This document shows, piece after piece, positions 15,958 to 24,672 of a stretch of DNA of 61,950 nucleotides. Source of the DNA: Methanothrix sp. (GTDB lineage: Archaea > Halobacteriota > Methanosarcinia > Methanotrichales > Methanotrichaceae); NCBI RefSeq assembly GCF_026419855.1, contig NZ_JAOAKP010000003.1, positions 1 to 61,950 on the forward strand, read 5' to 3'. Position 1 is the stretch's first letter, and every line of letters begins with the position of its first letter. The position numbers and the translations under genes were made by a program. The notes under the pieces were generated by a model. The model searched no databases, was not told the origin of the DNA, and saw only the letters and a list, made by a program, of their open reading frames with translations.

Positions 15958-16662
15958 TCATCTCTTCTGGAGGGTGCCTTGGTACTGGCCGTATCTCCTG
16001 AGGTACGACTCGATGTACCTCCTTGCCTTCTCTCCCCTGTAGACGCCGGCATGCCCCTCACAGAGCACATCGATGTCGAGCGAGAGGAGCTTCTCCATCG
16101 ACTCCCTCCACCTCACCAGATCCGAGCCCCATTTTGGTGAGAACGGCCCGTGGATGTCCTGGCCGAAGAGGACCCTGCCATCATCTGTGTTAATGAAGGG
16201 AGATAGGGATCCTGGAGTGTGTCCAGGCGTGTGGATCATGTGGAAATCGAGATCTCCGATGCGTATAACCTCATGCTCGCCCTTCAGGGATATGTCCACT
16301 TTCGTCGGCGTGTATTCAACGCCGTAAAGATCTGCCGCAGTGAGATCATCATGTACCTCCTCTATGCCCCTCCGGTCCAGCTCATGCGCAATGACCTTGG
16401 GGCCATAGAGGTTCACAATCGGCGATATACCTCCGATGTGATCGATGTGGCAGTGTGTCGCTATGATGTACTTTATGCAGTACGGCTCGTATCCTGCGGA
16501 CTGAACGTTTCTCAGAATATTATCAACACTCATCCCGAGGCCTGCATCGATGAGGACAAGATCAGCACCGCAGTCGACAAGATAGACGCAACAATCATCG
16601 CCGCCTGTGATGCCAGGGCCTCCAACCGCATAAACCCTGTCGCACACGCTCATGTGTCGCAT
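15958..16662 (-). CDS. Metallo-beta-lactamase-fold hydrolase
   Basis: A 234-residue MBL-fold enzyme. The metal motif THCHIDHIGG is at about residues 69-78, followed by the second-sphere histidine in HTPGHTPGSL, the aspartate in LFGQDIHGPF and the final histidine in LCEGHAGVY. This resembles glyoxalase-II-like hydrolases, but the HGPF insertion and lack of flavodoxin or rhodanese domains leave the substrate open. No signal peptide, so cytoplasmic. The start MRHMSVCDRVYAVGGPG is supported by the first beta strand. Confidence 0.82.
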   Translation of the reverse strand: MRHMSVCDRVYAVGGPGITGGDDCCVYLVDCGADLVLIDAGLGMSVDNILRNVQSAGYEPYCIKYIIATHCHIDHIGGISPIVNLYGPKVIAHELDRRGIEEVHDDLTAADLYGVEYTPTKVDISLKGEHEVIRIGDLDFHMIHTPGHTPGSLSPFINTDDGRVLFGQDIHGPFSPKWGSDLVRWRESMEKLLSLDIDVLCEGHAGVYRGEKARRYIESYLRRYGQYQGTLQKR

Positions 16663-16802
16663 GGCAGCATCTTGTGTGAGCAGATACTTAACCGGATCGG
16701 ATGTTGAGGCTGGAGGATCTCCCAGCCGTGGATTCCGCAGATAGAATCAATGAACATCACAGAATCTGCGTTTGCCACTGATTTGCATGGCTGCAAGCCC
16801 AC

Positions 16803-17324
16803 CTACAGTACCCGTATCGATCTGAAGAGATCGATGGTACGGTTGCCCCATATCGTTGAGCGCGCTACGATAATATCCCGCCCCCACCCATCGTCGCCAT
16901 CGGGGCTGAAGCATATCAGGCGCATCTTCGGATAGTACAGATCTGTCGCATTTATGAGGACGCCGCTGTGACCATTTACCTCAAAAACCGCATGCTCTGT
17001 GCTCCATTCCTGGGGAACAAGATGCTCGACGAACGGCAGCATCTTCTCAACGCTCACGTTCATCTCCATATCCAGCCTGTGAAGCTCCATGATGACTTCA
17101 TTCGCATGGCCAATGGTGGTGGAGTGAAGCGTGCAGCCGATCTGCTCTGACCCGTGCGTCTCGCAGATCGCGTTACGGGTTACAACATACGGATCCGGCA
17201 CACAGCTCATATCGATGTAAATGGTCAGCGGTCCCAGAGTGATCATCTCTGCGCCTGCATCACAGCACAGCACGCTCAAAATCATGCATGCGAGAAACAG
17301 ACATGCCGCCCGCATATCACTCAT
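16803..17324 (-). CDS. Secreted hypothetical protein
   Basis: A 173-residue protein with a clear N-terminal signal peptide (hydrophobic ACLFLACMILSVLCC followed by DAGAEM). The mature part has four cysteines (SCVPDP, AICETH, IGCTLH, LICFSP) that could form disulfides outside the cell, and one likely N-glycosylation sequon, NRT, near the end. I do not recognise the family. It overlaps rimI by 4 nt, so it is co-transcribed with it, though no functional link is obvious. Confidence 0.65.
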   Translation of the reverse strand: MSDMRAACLFLACMILSVLCCDAGAEMITLGPLTIYIDMSCVPDPYVVTRNAICETHGSEQIGCTLHSTTIGHANEVIMELHRLDMEMNVSVEKMLPFVEHLVPQEWSTEHAVFEVNGHSGVLINATDLYYPKMRLICFSPDGDDGWGRDIIVARSTIWGNRTIDLFRSIRVL

Positions 17325-17752
17325 ATCTCCTTCCAGAGCCTGACGGCATCTTTACCATAGCCGTAGTAGTTCCTTAGCACCTCTCCCTCAACGTATCCAG
17401 CCTTTCGGTATAGGTTCAGCGCGGCCCTGTTCGAGGTATCGGCCTCAAGCCTGAACCGCCTCGCACCAGCAGCCTGCATCTCTCTTTCGATGGCATCCAG
17501 CAGCGCTGATCCCACGCCCTTCCGTCTGTGATCAGGATGCACATCGATCGTGTATATCACCCCTGTCCTGCCTGTCAGGTATCCTATCACAAAGCCCACG
17601 ATATCATCGTTATCGCAGGCCACAAGGGCCGTCGCGTTTCTCAAAAGAAATGAAAATAGCCCCCTTGTGAACAGGACATCCTCCGGGAAACAGAGCCTCT
17701 CGATCTCCACGATCCTGTCGAGATCCTCCATACAAGCTCTGCGGATCTGCAT
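17321..17752 (-). CDS. rimI: RimI-type N-terminal acetyltransferase
   Basis: A 143-residue GNAT acetyltransferase. The acetyl-CoA pyrophosphate loop is visible as RRKGVGSALLDA (R/Q-x-x-G-x-G/A), preceded by VIYTIDVHPDHR and followed by RLEADTSNRAALNLYRKAGYVEG, the signature of RimI/Ard1. These enzymes acetylate N-terminal residues of proteins using acetyl-CoA. Length is standard. It sits between the secreted protein and a DUF2111 gene in the same direction. Confidence 0.85.
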   Translation of the reverse strand: MQIRRACMEDLDRIVEIERLCFPEDVLFTRGLFSFLLRNATALVACDNDDIVGFVIGYLTGRTGVIYTIDVHPDHRRKGVGSALLDAIEREMQAAGARRFRLEADTSNRAALNLYRKAGYVEGEVLRNYYGYGKDAVRLWKEI

Positions 17753-17756
17753 GCGC

Positions 17757-18140
17757 TCAGGGCTTCCTGTGCTCAGAGACCTGTCTCACCACATCCACGT
17801 ATGCCCCGAAGATCTCAGGGATATCAATCGTTCCAACAACATCCACCACGCCGACAGCAGCAAGAACACGATTTCCGAGACGGATCGGCGCGACAGATAC
17901 CGGAATCCCCTTGAAGGCGCCGCTTGAGGGTATCGTTCTCACAGCCTTTCCGGATCTGAGAACGTCCTCAAGGACAGGCCCTGTATAGTCATCATCCACC
18001 ACCCGGCCCCTCTCTACCCTCACTCCCCTGGCTCCGGCGCTTCTCATCGTGACTGGAAGATTCAGTATTTCGTTTATGGCGATTGCTATGGGTGCCAGCT
18101 CCTCAGCACCTGAGTTTTCTGATATCTCTATCCTGGGCAT
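17757..18140 (-). CDS. DUF2111 family protein
   Basis: A 127-residue protein starting MPRIEISENSGAEEL, matching the methanogen DUF2111 family. The GAFKGIPVSVAPIRLGNRVLAAVGVVDVVGT segment is a repeated small beta unit rich in glycine and valine. A longer reading with an upstream start at 18245 is not protein-like. An AT-rich AAATTTTTA directly precedes the ATG. The family is conserved in methanogens but has no assigned function. Confidence 0.72.
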   Translation of the reverse strand: MPRIEISENSGAEELAPIAIAINEILNLPVTMRSAGARGVRVERGRVVDDDYTGPVLEDVLRSGKAVRTIPSSGAFKGIPVSVAPIRLGNRVLAAVGVVDVVGTIDIPEIFGAYVDVVRQVSEHRKP

Positions 18141-18354
18141 AAAAATTTCTATTGTGCTGCATGAAGATAAGCATTGCTTACGAACCATTCTCGCAATATC
18201 AGCATCATCGAGAAGTCGCATGTGTGTTCGCGGATTGCGGCGCATTACGATCTATCGCAATCTATTGCTGATGCCTGGAGACGACTTCTGTGGTGAGCGC
18301 TCAATCCAGCGTTAGCGCAACTTGTAAACTTCTATAATAAAACTGTTCAGTATC

Positions 18355-18372
18355 CATATGTTTTTATATGAT
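18355..18372 (+). promoter_or_regulatory. Promoter of the CODH-FDH operon
   Basis: A TATA-like GTTTTTATATGATAA forms part of an inverted repeat CATAT-gttttt-ATATG (18355-18370). Transcription would begin near 18395, leaving a leader of about 70 nt before cooS. The palindrome overlapping the TATA box could be an operator for a repressor; that is inference. Confidence 0.45.
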
Positions 18373-18464
18373 AAACAAAGGCGTGTCACATACACGCATA
18401 CATATCGCAAATCTGCCCTGCAGAATGTGCAAGAGCAGATCTGTGATAGAAGGGTGGATCAGAC

Positions 18465-20336
18465 ATGGCGAACAAACCTGCCACTGAGAGCACCGATCCA
18501 GCCACCACGAAGATGCTGCTCGAGGCACGCAGGGCTGGACTTGAGACTGCCTGGGATCGTTTTAATAAACAGCAACCTCAGTGTGGATTTGGACAGCTCG
18601 GCATATGCTGCCGCAACTGCAATATGGGGCCGTGCAGGATCGACCCCTTCGGAGAGGGGCCTGAGAAGGGCGTGTGTGGTGCGACAGCTGACATCATTGT
18701 CGCGCGCAACCTCCTGAGAATGATAGCCGCAGGCGCTGCAGCACATGCAGACCACGCAAGGGATGCTGTCATTGTTTTCAAGGAGGCATCGGAGGGAAGG
18801 GCGAGAAGCTATCAGATCAAAGACGATACGAAACTCAAAGCGCTTGCAGCCGAGTACAACATCCCGAGCAGGGGGGAGCGTGGAGGCGCAGCAGATCTCG
18901 CAAACGCCCTGCTCTCAGATTTCGGAAGGCAGCAGGGATCGGTGACATTCACGCGCAGAGCGCCGGAGAAGCGCCAGAAGATCTGGGAGAGGCTGGGAAT
19001 AATCCCCAGGGGCATCGACAGGGAGATCGTGGAGTGCATGCATCGCACAAACATGGGCGTTGACAACGACCCGCTTCACATCCTGCTCCAGGGGCTGAGG
19101 ACCGGCCTCGCCGACGGCTGGGGCGCGTCTATGATCGCGACAGATGTGCAGGACATGCTCTTCGGAACACCATCTCCAAAGAGATCAGAGGCAAACCTGG
19201 GCGTGCTCAGGGAGGACGAGGTGAACATAATCGTCCACGGCCATGAGCCCATCCTCTCGGAGATGATCGTTGAGGCCGCTTCAGATCCTGAGATGATCAG
19301 GCTCGCGGAGAAGCTTGGAGCGAAGGGTATCAACGTCGCCGGAATATGCTGCACCGGAAATGAGGTGCTGATGCGCCATGGGATTCCAGCTGCCGGAAAC
19401 TTCCTCCAGCAGGAGCTTGCTGTGATCACAGGTGCTGTTGAGGCAATGGTGGTTGATGTGCAGTGCGTCATGCCGTCGCTCGGAGGCCTCGCCGCATGCT
19501 ATCACACGAAGTTCATCTCAACATCCCCCAAGGCAGAGTTCCCTGGAGCTATCAGGATGGAGTTCAGCGAGGATAGAGCAGCGGAGATAGCAAGGGAGAT
19601 CGTGAGAACAGCGGTCGAGAACTACAGGAACCGGGACATGAGCAGGGTCGTCATACCAAGAGAGAAGAGCGAGTGCATGGTCGGGTTCAGCGTCGAGGCG
19701 ATACTGAATGCTCTTGGAGGATCACCACAGCCGCTTATAGATGCTGTGGTAAATGGATCAATAAAGGGCATCGCAGCAGTCGTCGGCTGCAACAATCCAA
19801 AGGTCCAGCATGATCACGGTCATATCAACCTTGTCAGAGAGCTGATCAGGAACAGCATACTCGTCGTGACTACCGGATGCAACGCGATCGCATGCGCTAA
19901 GGCAGGTCTGCTCAGGCCTGATGCTGCTAGGGAGGCTGGAGACGGACTGAGGGGTGTGTGTGAATCCCTTGGTATTCCACCGGTCCTCCACATGGGCTCT
20001 TGCGTTGACATCAGCAGGATTCTTGTGGTGGCGGCTGCGATCGCGAACAGGCTTGGCGTGGACATAAGCGATCTTCCGGTTGCAGGCGCCGCTCCTGAGT
20101 GGATGAGCGAGAAGGCGGTCAGCATCGGGGCATATGTTGTGGCCTCCGGAGTGTACACAGTCCTGGGCACTGTGCCACCAGTTCTCGGAAGCCCTGTCGT
20201 GACAAAAATCCTGACGAAGGACATTGGCGATGCTGTCGGGGCGACGTTCGCGGTCGAGCCGGATCCATCAAAGGCGGCCAGGCTCATAATAGAGCACATA
20301 GAGGGCAAGAGGAAGGCGCTGGGGCTGAAGGTGTGA
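18465..20336 (+). CDS. cooS: Anaerobic Ni carbon monoxide dehydrogenase catalytic subunit
   Basis: A 623-residue monofunctional CODH, which interconverts CO + H2O and CO2 + 2 e- + 2 H+. The D- and B-cluster cysteines are C40, C48, C49, C52, C57 and C71. The Ni-Fe-S C-cluster ligands are all present: His in IIVHGHEPI, and cysteines in GICCTGNE, DVQCVMPSL, VVGCNNPKVQHDHGH, TTGCNAIACAKAG and HMGSCVDI. It is therefore expected to be active. It belongs to the CooS class and not to the archaeal CdhA acetyl-CoA synthase class. It is the first gene of a five-gene operon; the next gene starts 3 nt after its stop. ATG follows a GGGTGG site. Confidence 0.95.
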   Translation: MANKPATESTDPATTKMLLEARRAGLETAWDRFNKQQPQCGFGQLGICCRNCNMGPCRIDPFGEGPEKGVCGATADIIVARNLLRMIAAGAAAHADHARDAVIVFKEASEGRARSYQIKDDTKLKALAAEYNIPSRGERGGAADLANALLSDFGRQQGSVTFTRRAPEKRQKIWERLGIIPRGIDREIVECMHRTNMGVDNDPLHILLQGLRTGLADGWGASMIATDVQDMLFGTPSPKRSEANLGVLREDEVNIIVHGHEPILSEMIVEAASDPEMIRLAEKLGAKGINVAGICCTGNEVLMRHGIPAAGNFLQQELAVITGAVEAMVVDVQCVMPSLGGLAACYHTKFISTSPKAEFPGAIRMEFSEDRAAEIAREIVRTAVENYRNRDMSRVVIPREKSECMVGFSVEAILNALGGSPQPLIDAVVNGSIKGIAAVVGCNNPKVQHDHGHINLVRELIRNSILVVTTGCNAIACAKAGLLRPDAAREAGDGLRGVCESLGIPPVLHMGSCVDISRILVVAAAIANRLGVDISDLPVAGAAPEWMSEKAVSIGAYVVASGVYTVLGTVPPVLGSPVVTKILTKDIGDAVGATFAVEPDPSKAARLIIEHIEGKRKALGLKV

Positions 20337-20338
20337 TC

Positions 20339-20842
20339 ATGAGGGAAATACTGGTGCGCCCGGAGAGATGCATGGGTTGCAGGTCATGCGAGATCGCATG
20401 TGCCGTTGAGCACTCCCGGAGCAGGGATCTCTTCGGGGCGTTATCAGAGATGCCGCAGAGGCGGCTATACGTGGAGCATGTTCCTGAGTACTCCCTGGCT
20501 GTGCCCATACTATGCAGGCACTGCGAGGATGCGCCTTGTGTTGCAGTCTGTCCGACAGGGGCATTGACTCAGGACGCTCTCACAGGAGTGGTGCGTCATA
20601 ACAGGGATATCTGCATAGGGTGCTGGACCTGCGCCTCTGTCTGCACATACGGAGTGATAGGTAGGGACAGGAGGGCGCGTGTTGCGATAAAATGTGACAG
20701 GTGCCCGGATCTGGATGTTCCTGCGTGCGTCAATGCCTGCCCAACCCGCGCCCTGATCTACGGAGAGGTGGAGGAGCTCTCGGAAGCGAGGAGGGCCGCG
20801 TCCGCTCTAAAGCTCGCGCGGGGCGTGGCTGCCAGCCGGTGA
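20339..20842 (+). CDS. Four-cluster [4Fe-4S] ferredoxin, CooF/HycB type
   Basis: A 167-residue electron-transfer protein with four cysteine groups arranged as in CooF, HycB and DmsB: CMGCRSCEIAC, CRHCEDAPCVAVCP, CIGCWTCASVC and CDRCPDLDVPACVNACP, enough for four [4Fe-4S] clusters. It begins 3 nt after cooS and its stop lies 5 nt upstream of the preferred fdhA start, so it very likely carries electrons between CODH and formate dehydrogenase. In bacterial systems CooF takes electrons directly from CooS. No membrane anchor or export signal is present. Confidence 0.9.
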   Translation: MREILVRPERCMGCRSCEIACAVEHSRSRDLFGALSEMPQRRLYVEHVPEYSLAVPILCRHCEDAPCVAVCPTGALTQDALTGVVRHNRDICIGCWTCASVCTYGVIGRDRRARVAIKCDRCPDLDVPACVNACPTRALIYGEVEELSEARRAASALKLARGVAASR

Positions 20843-20847
20843 TCGGG

Positions 20848-22842
20848 ATGATCTCCAGGATCCCCACAGTCTGCCCCTACTGCGCTGTGGGATGCGGGTT
20901 TTACCTCACCCGGAGCGGCATGGAGTACATGCAGGACCACCCTGTAAATGAGGGCTCACTCTGTCCAAAGGGAAACGCAGCCCTCGATGTTCTGAATCAC
21001 GTGGAGCGGCTGCGGTATCCCATGATGAGAGTTGGTGGGGACTGGATCAGGGTATCCTGGGGTGAGGCGCTAGACAGGATCGCAGAGGAGATGGATAGAG
21101 CTCTGCGGGAGAGAGGGCCAAAATCCATCGCATTCCTCGGATCTGCGAAATGCACCAATGAGGAGAACTATCTTTTCCAGAAGCTCGCGCGCCTGATGGG
21201 GACGAACAGCATCGATAACAGCGCAAGACGCTGCCACTCGCCGACGATCATCGCGCTGCGCCGGATTCTTGGAACCCCTGCGATGACCAATCCGATAACA
21301 GATCTTGCTCTCTCTGACTGCATTCTTGTTTTTGGATCAAACCTCGCAGAGAACCATCCTGTGGTCGCCAGGTGGATCCTGAGAGCGAAGGACAGGGGCG
21401 CAGCTGTGATCGTTGCAGATCCGAGGGTGACGCCGACAGCGTGGCTCGCAGATCTGCATCTTCAGCTCAATCCGGGCACAGATATCGCGCTCATCAATGG
21501 CATGATCAATGTCATACTGAGGGAGGGGCTGGAGAGCAGGTCTTTCATAAAGGATAGGACAAAAGGATTTGAGGAGCTCGATGTCAGCGATTACACTCCT
21601 GAGAGGGTATCATCCATAACAGGCCTTAGTGCCGGAGATATTGTCAGAGCTGCGAGGCTTTATGCGAGAGCGCGTGCATCCGCAATAGTTTACTGCATGG
21701 GCATAACCCAGCACTCATGTGGAACAGATAACGTGACAGCATGCGCGAACCTCGCCCTCGTCTGCGGGCAGATTGGAAGACCCGGGTCTGGCATACTTCC
21801 ACTCCGCGGGCAGAACAACGTCCAGGGGGCGTGCGACATGGGGGCTCTGGCCGATTTCTACCCCGGATGGAGATCTGTTGACGATCCCATGGCGATCGAT
21901 GAGCTCAGGCGTCTCTGGAATGCGGGCACGCTTCCTTTGGGGCGTGGTCTGACCGCTGATATGATGCCGGACGCAGATCTGAGGTTTCTCCACGTGATGG
22001 GCGAGGACATCGTGAACTCAGATCCCACTGTATCCAGGAGGAGGGAGAAACTTAGGAGAGGCTTCATGGTCGTTCAGGATATATTCATGACCGATACAGC
22101 AAAGCTTGCGGATCTTGTGCTGCCGGCTGCTGCATGGGCCGAGAAAGAGGGCACCTTCACATCCACAGAGCGGAGGGTTCAGTGGATATCCAGGGCAAGA
22201 GAGCCTCCTGGAGAGGCGCGGCCTGATCTCTGGATTCTAGCAGAGGTGGCAGCGCGCCTCGGATTCGAGCTCCCCTCTGACCCAGAGGAGGCCCTGGCGG
22301 AGATAAACCAGGCGGTCCCCGCATACCGTGGCATCAGCAGGAGCAACGCCGGAGCACGCGGCGGGATCATATGGCCGTGCCCGCATCCAGACCATCCAGG
22401 AACTCCTGTTCTCCATACAGAGAGATTCTCCACTCCAGAGGGAAGGGCAAGAATCACCCCAGTCCATCACACTCCGCTGGAGCGGGGCTCTCCGGAGCAT
22501 CCTATGATCCTCCTCACAGGGCGTGTGGTCCTTCACTACAACTCAGGATCGATGACCATGCGGAGCGAAGGGCTTGTGAAACGAGATCCTGAGAGCCACG
22601 TCGATGTGCATCCGGAGGATGCCGAGCAGCTCGGCGTGGCTGATGGAGATGCAGTCGTGGTCGAGACAGAATGGGGCAGAGCGAGGGCGCGAGCGAGGGT
22701 CACCCCAAGACAGAAGCGCGGGACCCTTTTCATGCCATTCCACTTCCCCGAGACGAACATGATAGCATCAGAGCTTCTTGACAGGAAATCGCTGATGCCC
22801 GAGCTCAAGGTCGCTGCGTGCAGAATCTGGAGGGGTGAATGA
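20848..22842 (+). CDS. fdhA: Formate dehydrogenase catalytic subunit (molybdopterin)
   Basis: A 664-residue molybdo- or tungsto-bis-pyranopterin oxidoreductase. The N-terminal [4Fe-4S] ligands are C9, C12, C16 and C39. The active-site Cys-His pair is C129-H130 in NSARRCHSPT, the pattern of formate dehydrogenases, with Cys and not selenocysteine. The middle holds LVFGSNLAENHPVV, and the C-terminal domain has the pterin-binding segment LLTGRVVLHYNSGSMTMRSEG. This is FDH-H-like: no NAD(H) or F420 subunit (FdhB) is encoded beside it. ATG 20848 is used; GTG 20839 overlapping the preceding stop is an alternative. It reduces CO2 or oxidises formate. Confidence 0.9.
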   Translation: MISRIPTVCPYCAVGCGFYLTRSGMEYMQDHPVNEGSLCPKGNAALDVLNHVERLRYPMMRVGGDWIRVSWGEALDRIAEEMDRALRERGPKSIAFLGSAKCTNEENYLFQKLARLMGTNSIDNSARRCHSPTIIALRRILGTPAMTNPITDLALSDCILVFGSNLAENHPVVARWILRAKDRGAAVIVADPRVTPTAWLADLHLQLNPGTDIALINGMINVILREGLESRSFIKDRTKGFEELDVSDYTPERVSSITGLSAGDIVRAARLYARARASAIVYCMGITQHSCGTDNVTACANLALVCGQIGRPGSGILPLRGQNNVQGACDMGALADFYPGWRSVDDPMAIDELRRLWNAGTLPLGRGLTADMMPDADLRFLHVMGEDIVNSDPTVSRRREKLRRGFMVVQDIFMTDTAKLADLVLPAAAWAEKEGTFTSTERRVQWISRAREPPGEARPDLWILAEVAARLGFELPSDPEEALAEINQAVPAYRGISRSNAGARGGIIWPCPHPDHPGTPVLHTERFSTPEGRARITPVHHTPLERGSPEHPMILLTGRVVLHYNSGSMTMRSEGLVKRDPESHVDVHPEDAEQLGVADGDAVVVETEWGRARARARVTPRQKRGTLFMPFHFPETNMIASELLDRKSLMPELKVAACRIWRGE

Positions 22843-23276
22843 TGGCGAAGATATACCTTGACCCGGAGAGGTGCATCGGCTGCCGGGCGTGCGAGCTCGC
22901 ATGCGAGAGGGAGCACGGGCATCCACGCATATCCGTGGGCACCGTGAGCGATCTGGCAGCTGTGCCCCTCTACTGCCACCAGTGCGACGTGGCGCCATGC
23001 GTCGCCATCTGCTACACCGGCTCGCTGAGGCAGGATGGCGATATGGTCAAATTTGATTCGGATCTCTGCACCCTCTGCGGTCTGTGTTTAGTTGCGTGCC
23101 CCTTTGGAGCGATAGAACTCGATTCAAAAATACAGAGATGTGATCTGTGTGGAAGTGGTACACCGGTCTGCGTCATGACATGCCCTGCAGAGGCACTTGT
23201 GCTTGAAGATCTCGATACAGTCACCAGATCCACCAGAGGAAGGGCTGCAGGCCTCCTTGCAGCCAGGCTGAGGTGA
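22839..23276 (+). CDS. Second four-cluster [4Fe-4S] ferredoxin, HycB type
   Basis: A 145-residue protein with four cysteine groups, CIGCRACELAC, CHQCDVAPCVAIC, CTLCGLCLVACP and CDLCGSGTPVCVMTCP, so four [4Fe-4S] clusters are expected. It is a paralogue of the ferredoxin at 20339 but shorter. The ATG overlaps the fdhA stop (ATGA), indicating tight coupling with FdhA. By analogy with the HycB-like pair in hydrogen-dependent CO2 reductase, it may form the electron wire in a complex with FdhA; this is inference from organisation. Confidence 0.88.
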   Translation: MMAKIYLDPERCIGCRACELACEREHGHPRISVGTVSDLAAVPLYCHQCDVAPCVAICYTGSLRQDGDMVKFDSDLCTLCGLCLVACPFGAIELDSKIQRCDLCGSGTPVCVMTCPAEALVLEDLDTVTRSTRGRAAGLLAARLR

Positions 23277-23281
23277 GCAGG

Positions 23282-23671
23282 ATGAAGATAGATGAGAAGG
23301 TATGCATCGGCTGCCGGGCGTGCTCCGCGATATCGAGCAGCATATCGATATCAGAGGAATCAGATGTGCGCAGCATAACGTTTCATCCACATGATGAATC
23401 CATGACGGACAGTCTCATCGAGGCCTGCCCTGCTGGTGCAATATCATCGGGCCTCACAGCTGAGAGCATCACGCTCATCTTCAGGATGAAGCGGTGCAGT
23501 GTCTGCGGGGAGCCCTTCGCCACGGAGCGTGAGATCGAGCATGTTGCAGCTCGCATCTCTCAGATGCAGGACTTCCAGAAGAGATGGCTCGATCTCTGCC
23601 CGGAATGCCGCAGAGACGGGCAGCGCAGGTCGCATGCTGTGCCCTGCATCCGGATCAGGGGGAGAAGGTGA
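23282..23671 (+). CDS. Small Fe-S / zinc-ribbon electron-transfer protein
   Basis: A 129-residue protein starting MKIDEKVCIGCRACSAI. The N-terminus holds four cysteines for one cluster (CIGCRAC and EACPAGA). The C-terminal part has CSVCGEPFATEREIEHV and LCPEC, a pattern like the C-terminal extension of HycF/HyfH-type subunits of formate hydrogenlyase. Thus it looks like a linker subunit and not a plain ferredoxin. It closes the operon, beginning 6 nt after the previous stop. Downstream is a 1 kb stretch with two miniature elements and no genes. Confidence 0.75.
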   Translation: MKIDEKVCIGCRACSAISSSISISEESDVRSITFHPHDESMTDSLIEACPAGAISSGLTAESITLIFRMKRCSVCGEPFATEREIEHVAARISQMQDFQKRWLDLCPECRRDGQRRSHAVPCIRIRGRR

Positions 23672-23759
23672 AGCGGTCGAGGTGGAATGTGTCAGTGATC
23701 TCACCCAGGTCTCCAGCAACCTGAAGAACATGGAGGCTGGTTTTGGGAGCGCTAATTCG

Positions 23760-23876
23760 TGCTGTGTTGGATAAGTCTCTAAAATCCGCAAGCAGAAGAC
23801 GATTCCAAGAATGCGTGGAGAGTAGATCAGAATCAATAGCTAGAGACGTTATCACAAAAAGTTATCCAACACAGCA
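23760..23876. mobile_element. Miniature inverted-repeat element, family A copy 2
   Basis: A 117 bp copy with perfect 15 bp terminal repeats, TGCTGTGTTGGATAA. Both sides carry CTAATTC (23752-23758 and 23877-23883), so the target was probably duplicated on insertion. It lies 88 bp past the CODH-FDH operon. The sequence directly right of it (TTCATTCGCCAGGAG) resembles a piece of family B, suggesting insertion near older debris. Confidence 0.85.
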
Positions 23877-24115
23877 CTAATTCATTCGCCAGGAGGGGCA
23901 TGCCTATAAGGCTACAGATGTATGATGGCGAACCCGCTGAATCAACTGAGGGGCACATAACTTCGGTCACTCCTGCTAACAGTCTGTGAGATCCCGCCAT
24001 GAGATGCGATTTGTCATGGCTCATGTCAGTGAGTTATCGGTGATGATGAGTTCGATCCATCCTTCTCGTTCATCATCCGGCTCATCCAGGTGAATTAGAG
24101 GAGTTGTGAGAGTGA

Positions 24116-24231
24116 TGCTGTGTTGGATAAGTCTTAAAATCCGCAATCAGAAGACGATTCCAGAAATGCGTGGAGAGTAGATCGGAATCGATAGCTTGAG
24201 ACGTTATCACAAAAAGTTATCCGACACAGCA
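24116..24231. mobile_element. Miniature inverted-repeat element, family A copy 3
   Basis: A 116 bp copy in the same orientation as copy 2, 239 bp away. The terminal repeats differ by one base (GACACAGCA on the right). The flanks GAGAGTGA and GAGAAGGA match at six of eight positions, a weak sign of a decayed target duplication. Confidence 0.82.
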
Positions 24232-24672
24232 GAGAAGGACGAAAAAAGTATGCTTCACCGACCCATAAAATCCATCTCCCCGATAATTCGCAGCGATGAG
24301 CTTGAATGATATGGACGCCTTCAGCGCCTCAGCAACGCAACTCGGGCATCTAACCGTGCTAATTCGTCTGCTACCCTTCCTGCGGTAGTCTACCTACGAC
24401 GTGTGGATAAGTGCAAAAGCAATAGCTACAGGAGATTCATGGCCATCAACAGCGCTGTAAGGCGTCGGACAAGTGTTAACAGGTCCAGGATGTCGATTTT
24501 CATGTCGGCAGCGTTCGAAATAAACACATCTCAAGGAGCCTGCCATCGAGATCAACTCAACGAAGGTAGACTACCCCTTCCTGCACCGGGCTTGAAAAGT
24601 GGTTTATAGGAAATGTATACACAGATTGTAAGCTGCGTCCAGGGTGTGCAGCATAAAAATAAACTGTGAATT
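24232..24672. other. Gene-free region before the sensor gene
   Basis: No supportable gene is found here. An 11 bp inverted pair, GGTAGTCTACC (about 24383-24393) and GGTAGACTACC (about 24564-24574), each lies beside CCTTCCTGC, which could be the ends of another decayed element. The last 60 bp are AT-rich and should hold the promoter of the sensor gene at 24673. Confidence 0.45.

Noticed and set aside
20848-22842. Possible selenocysteine in FdhA
   Set aside because: The active-site codon is an ordinary Cys codon (C129) and no in-frame TGA occurs.
23760-24231. Two similar repeats spaced 239 bp, possible CRISPR start
   Set aside because: Units are 117 bp with inverted ends and target duplications, not 25-40 bp direct repeats with regular spacers.
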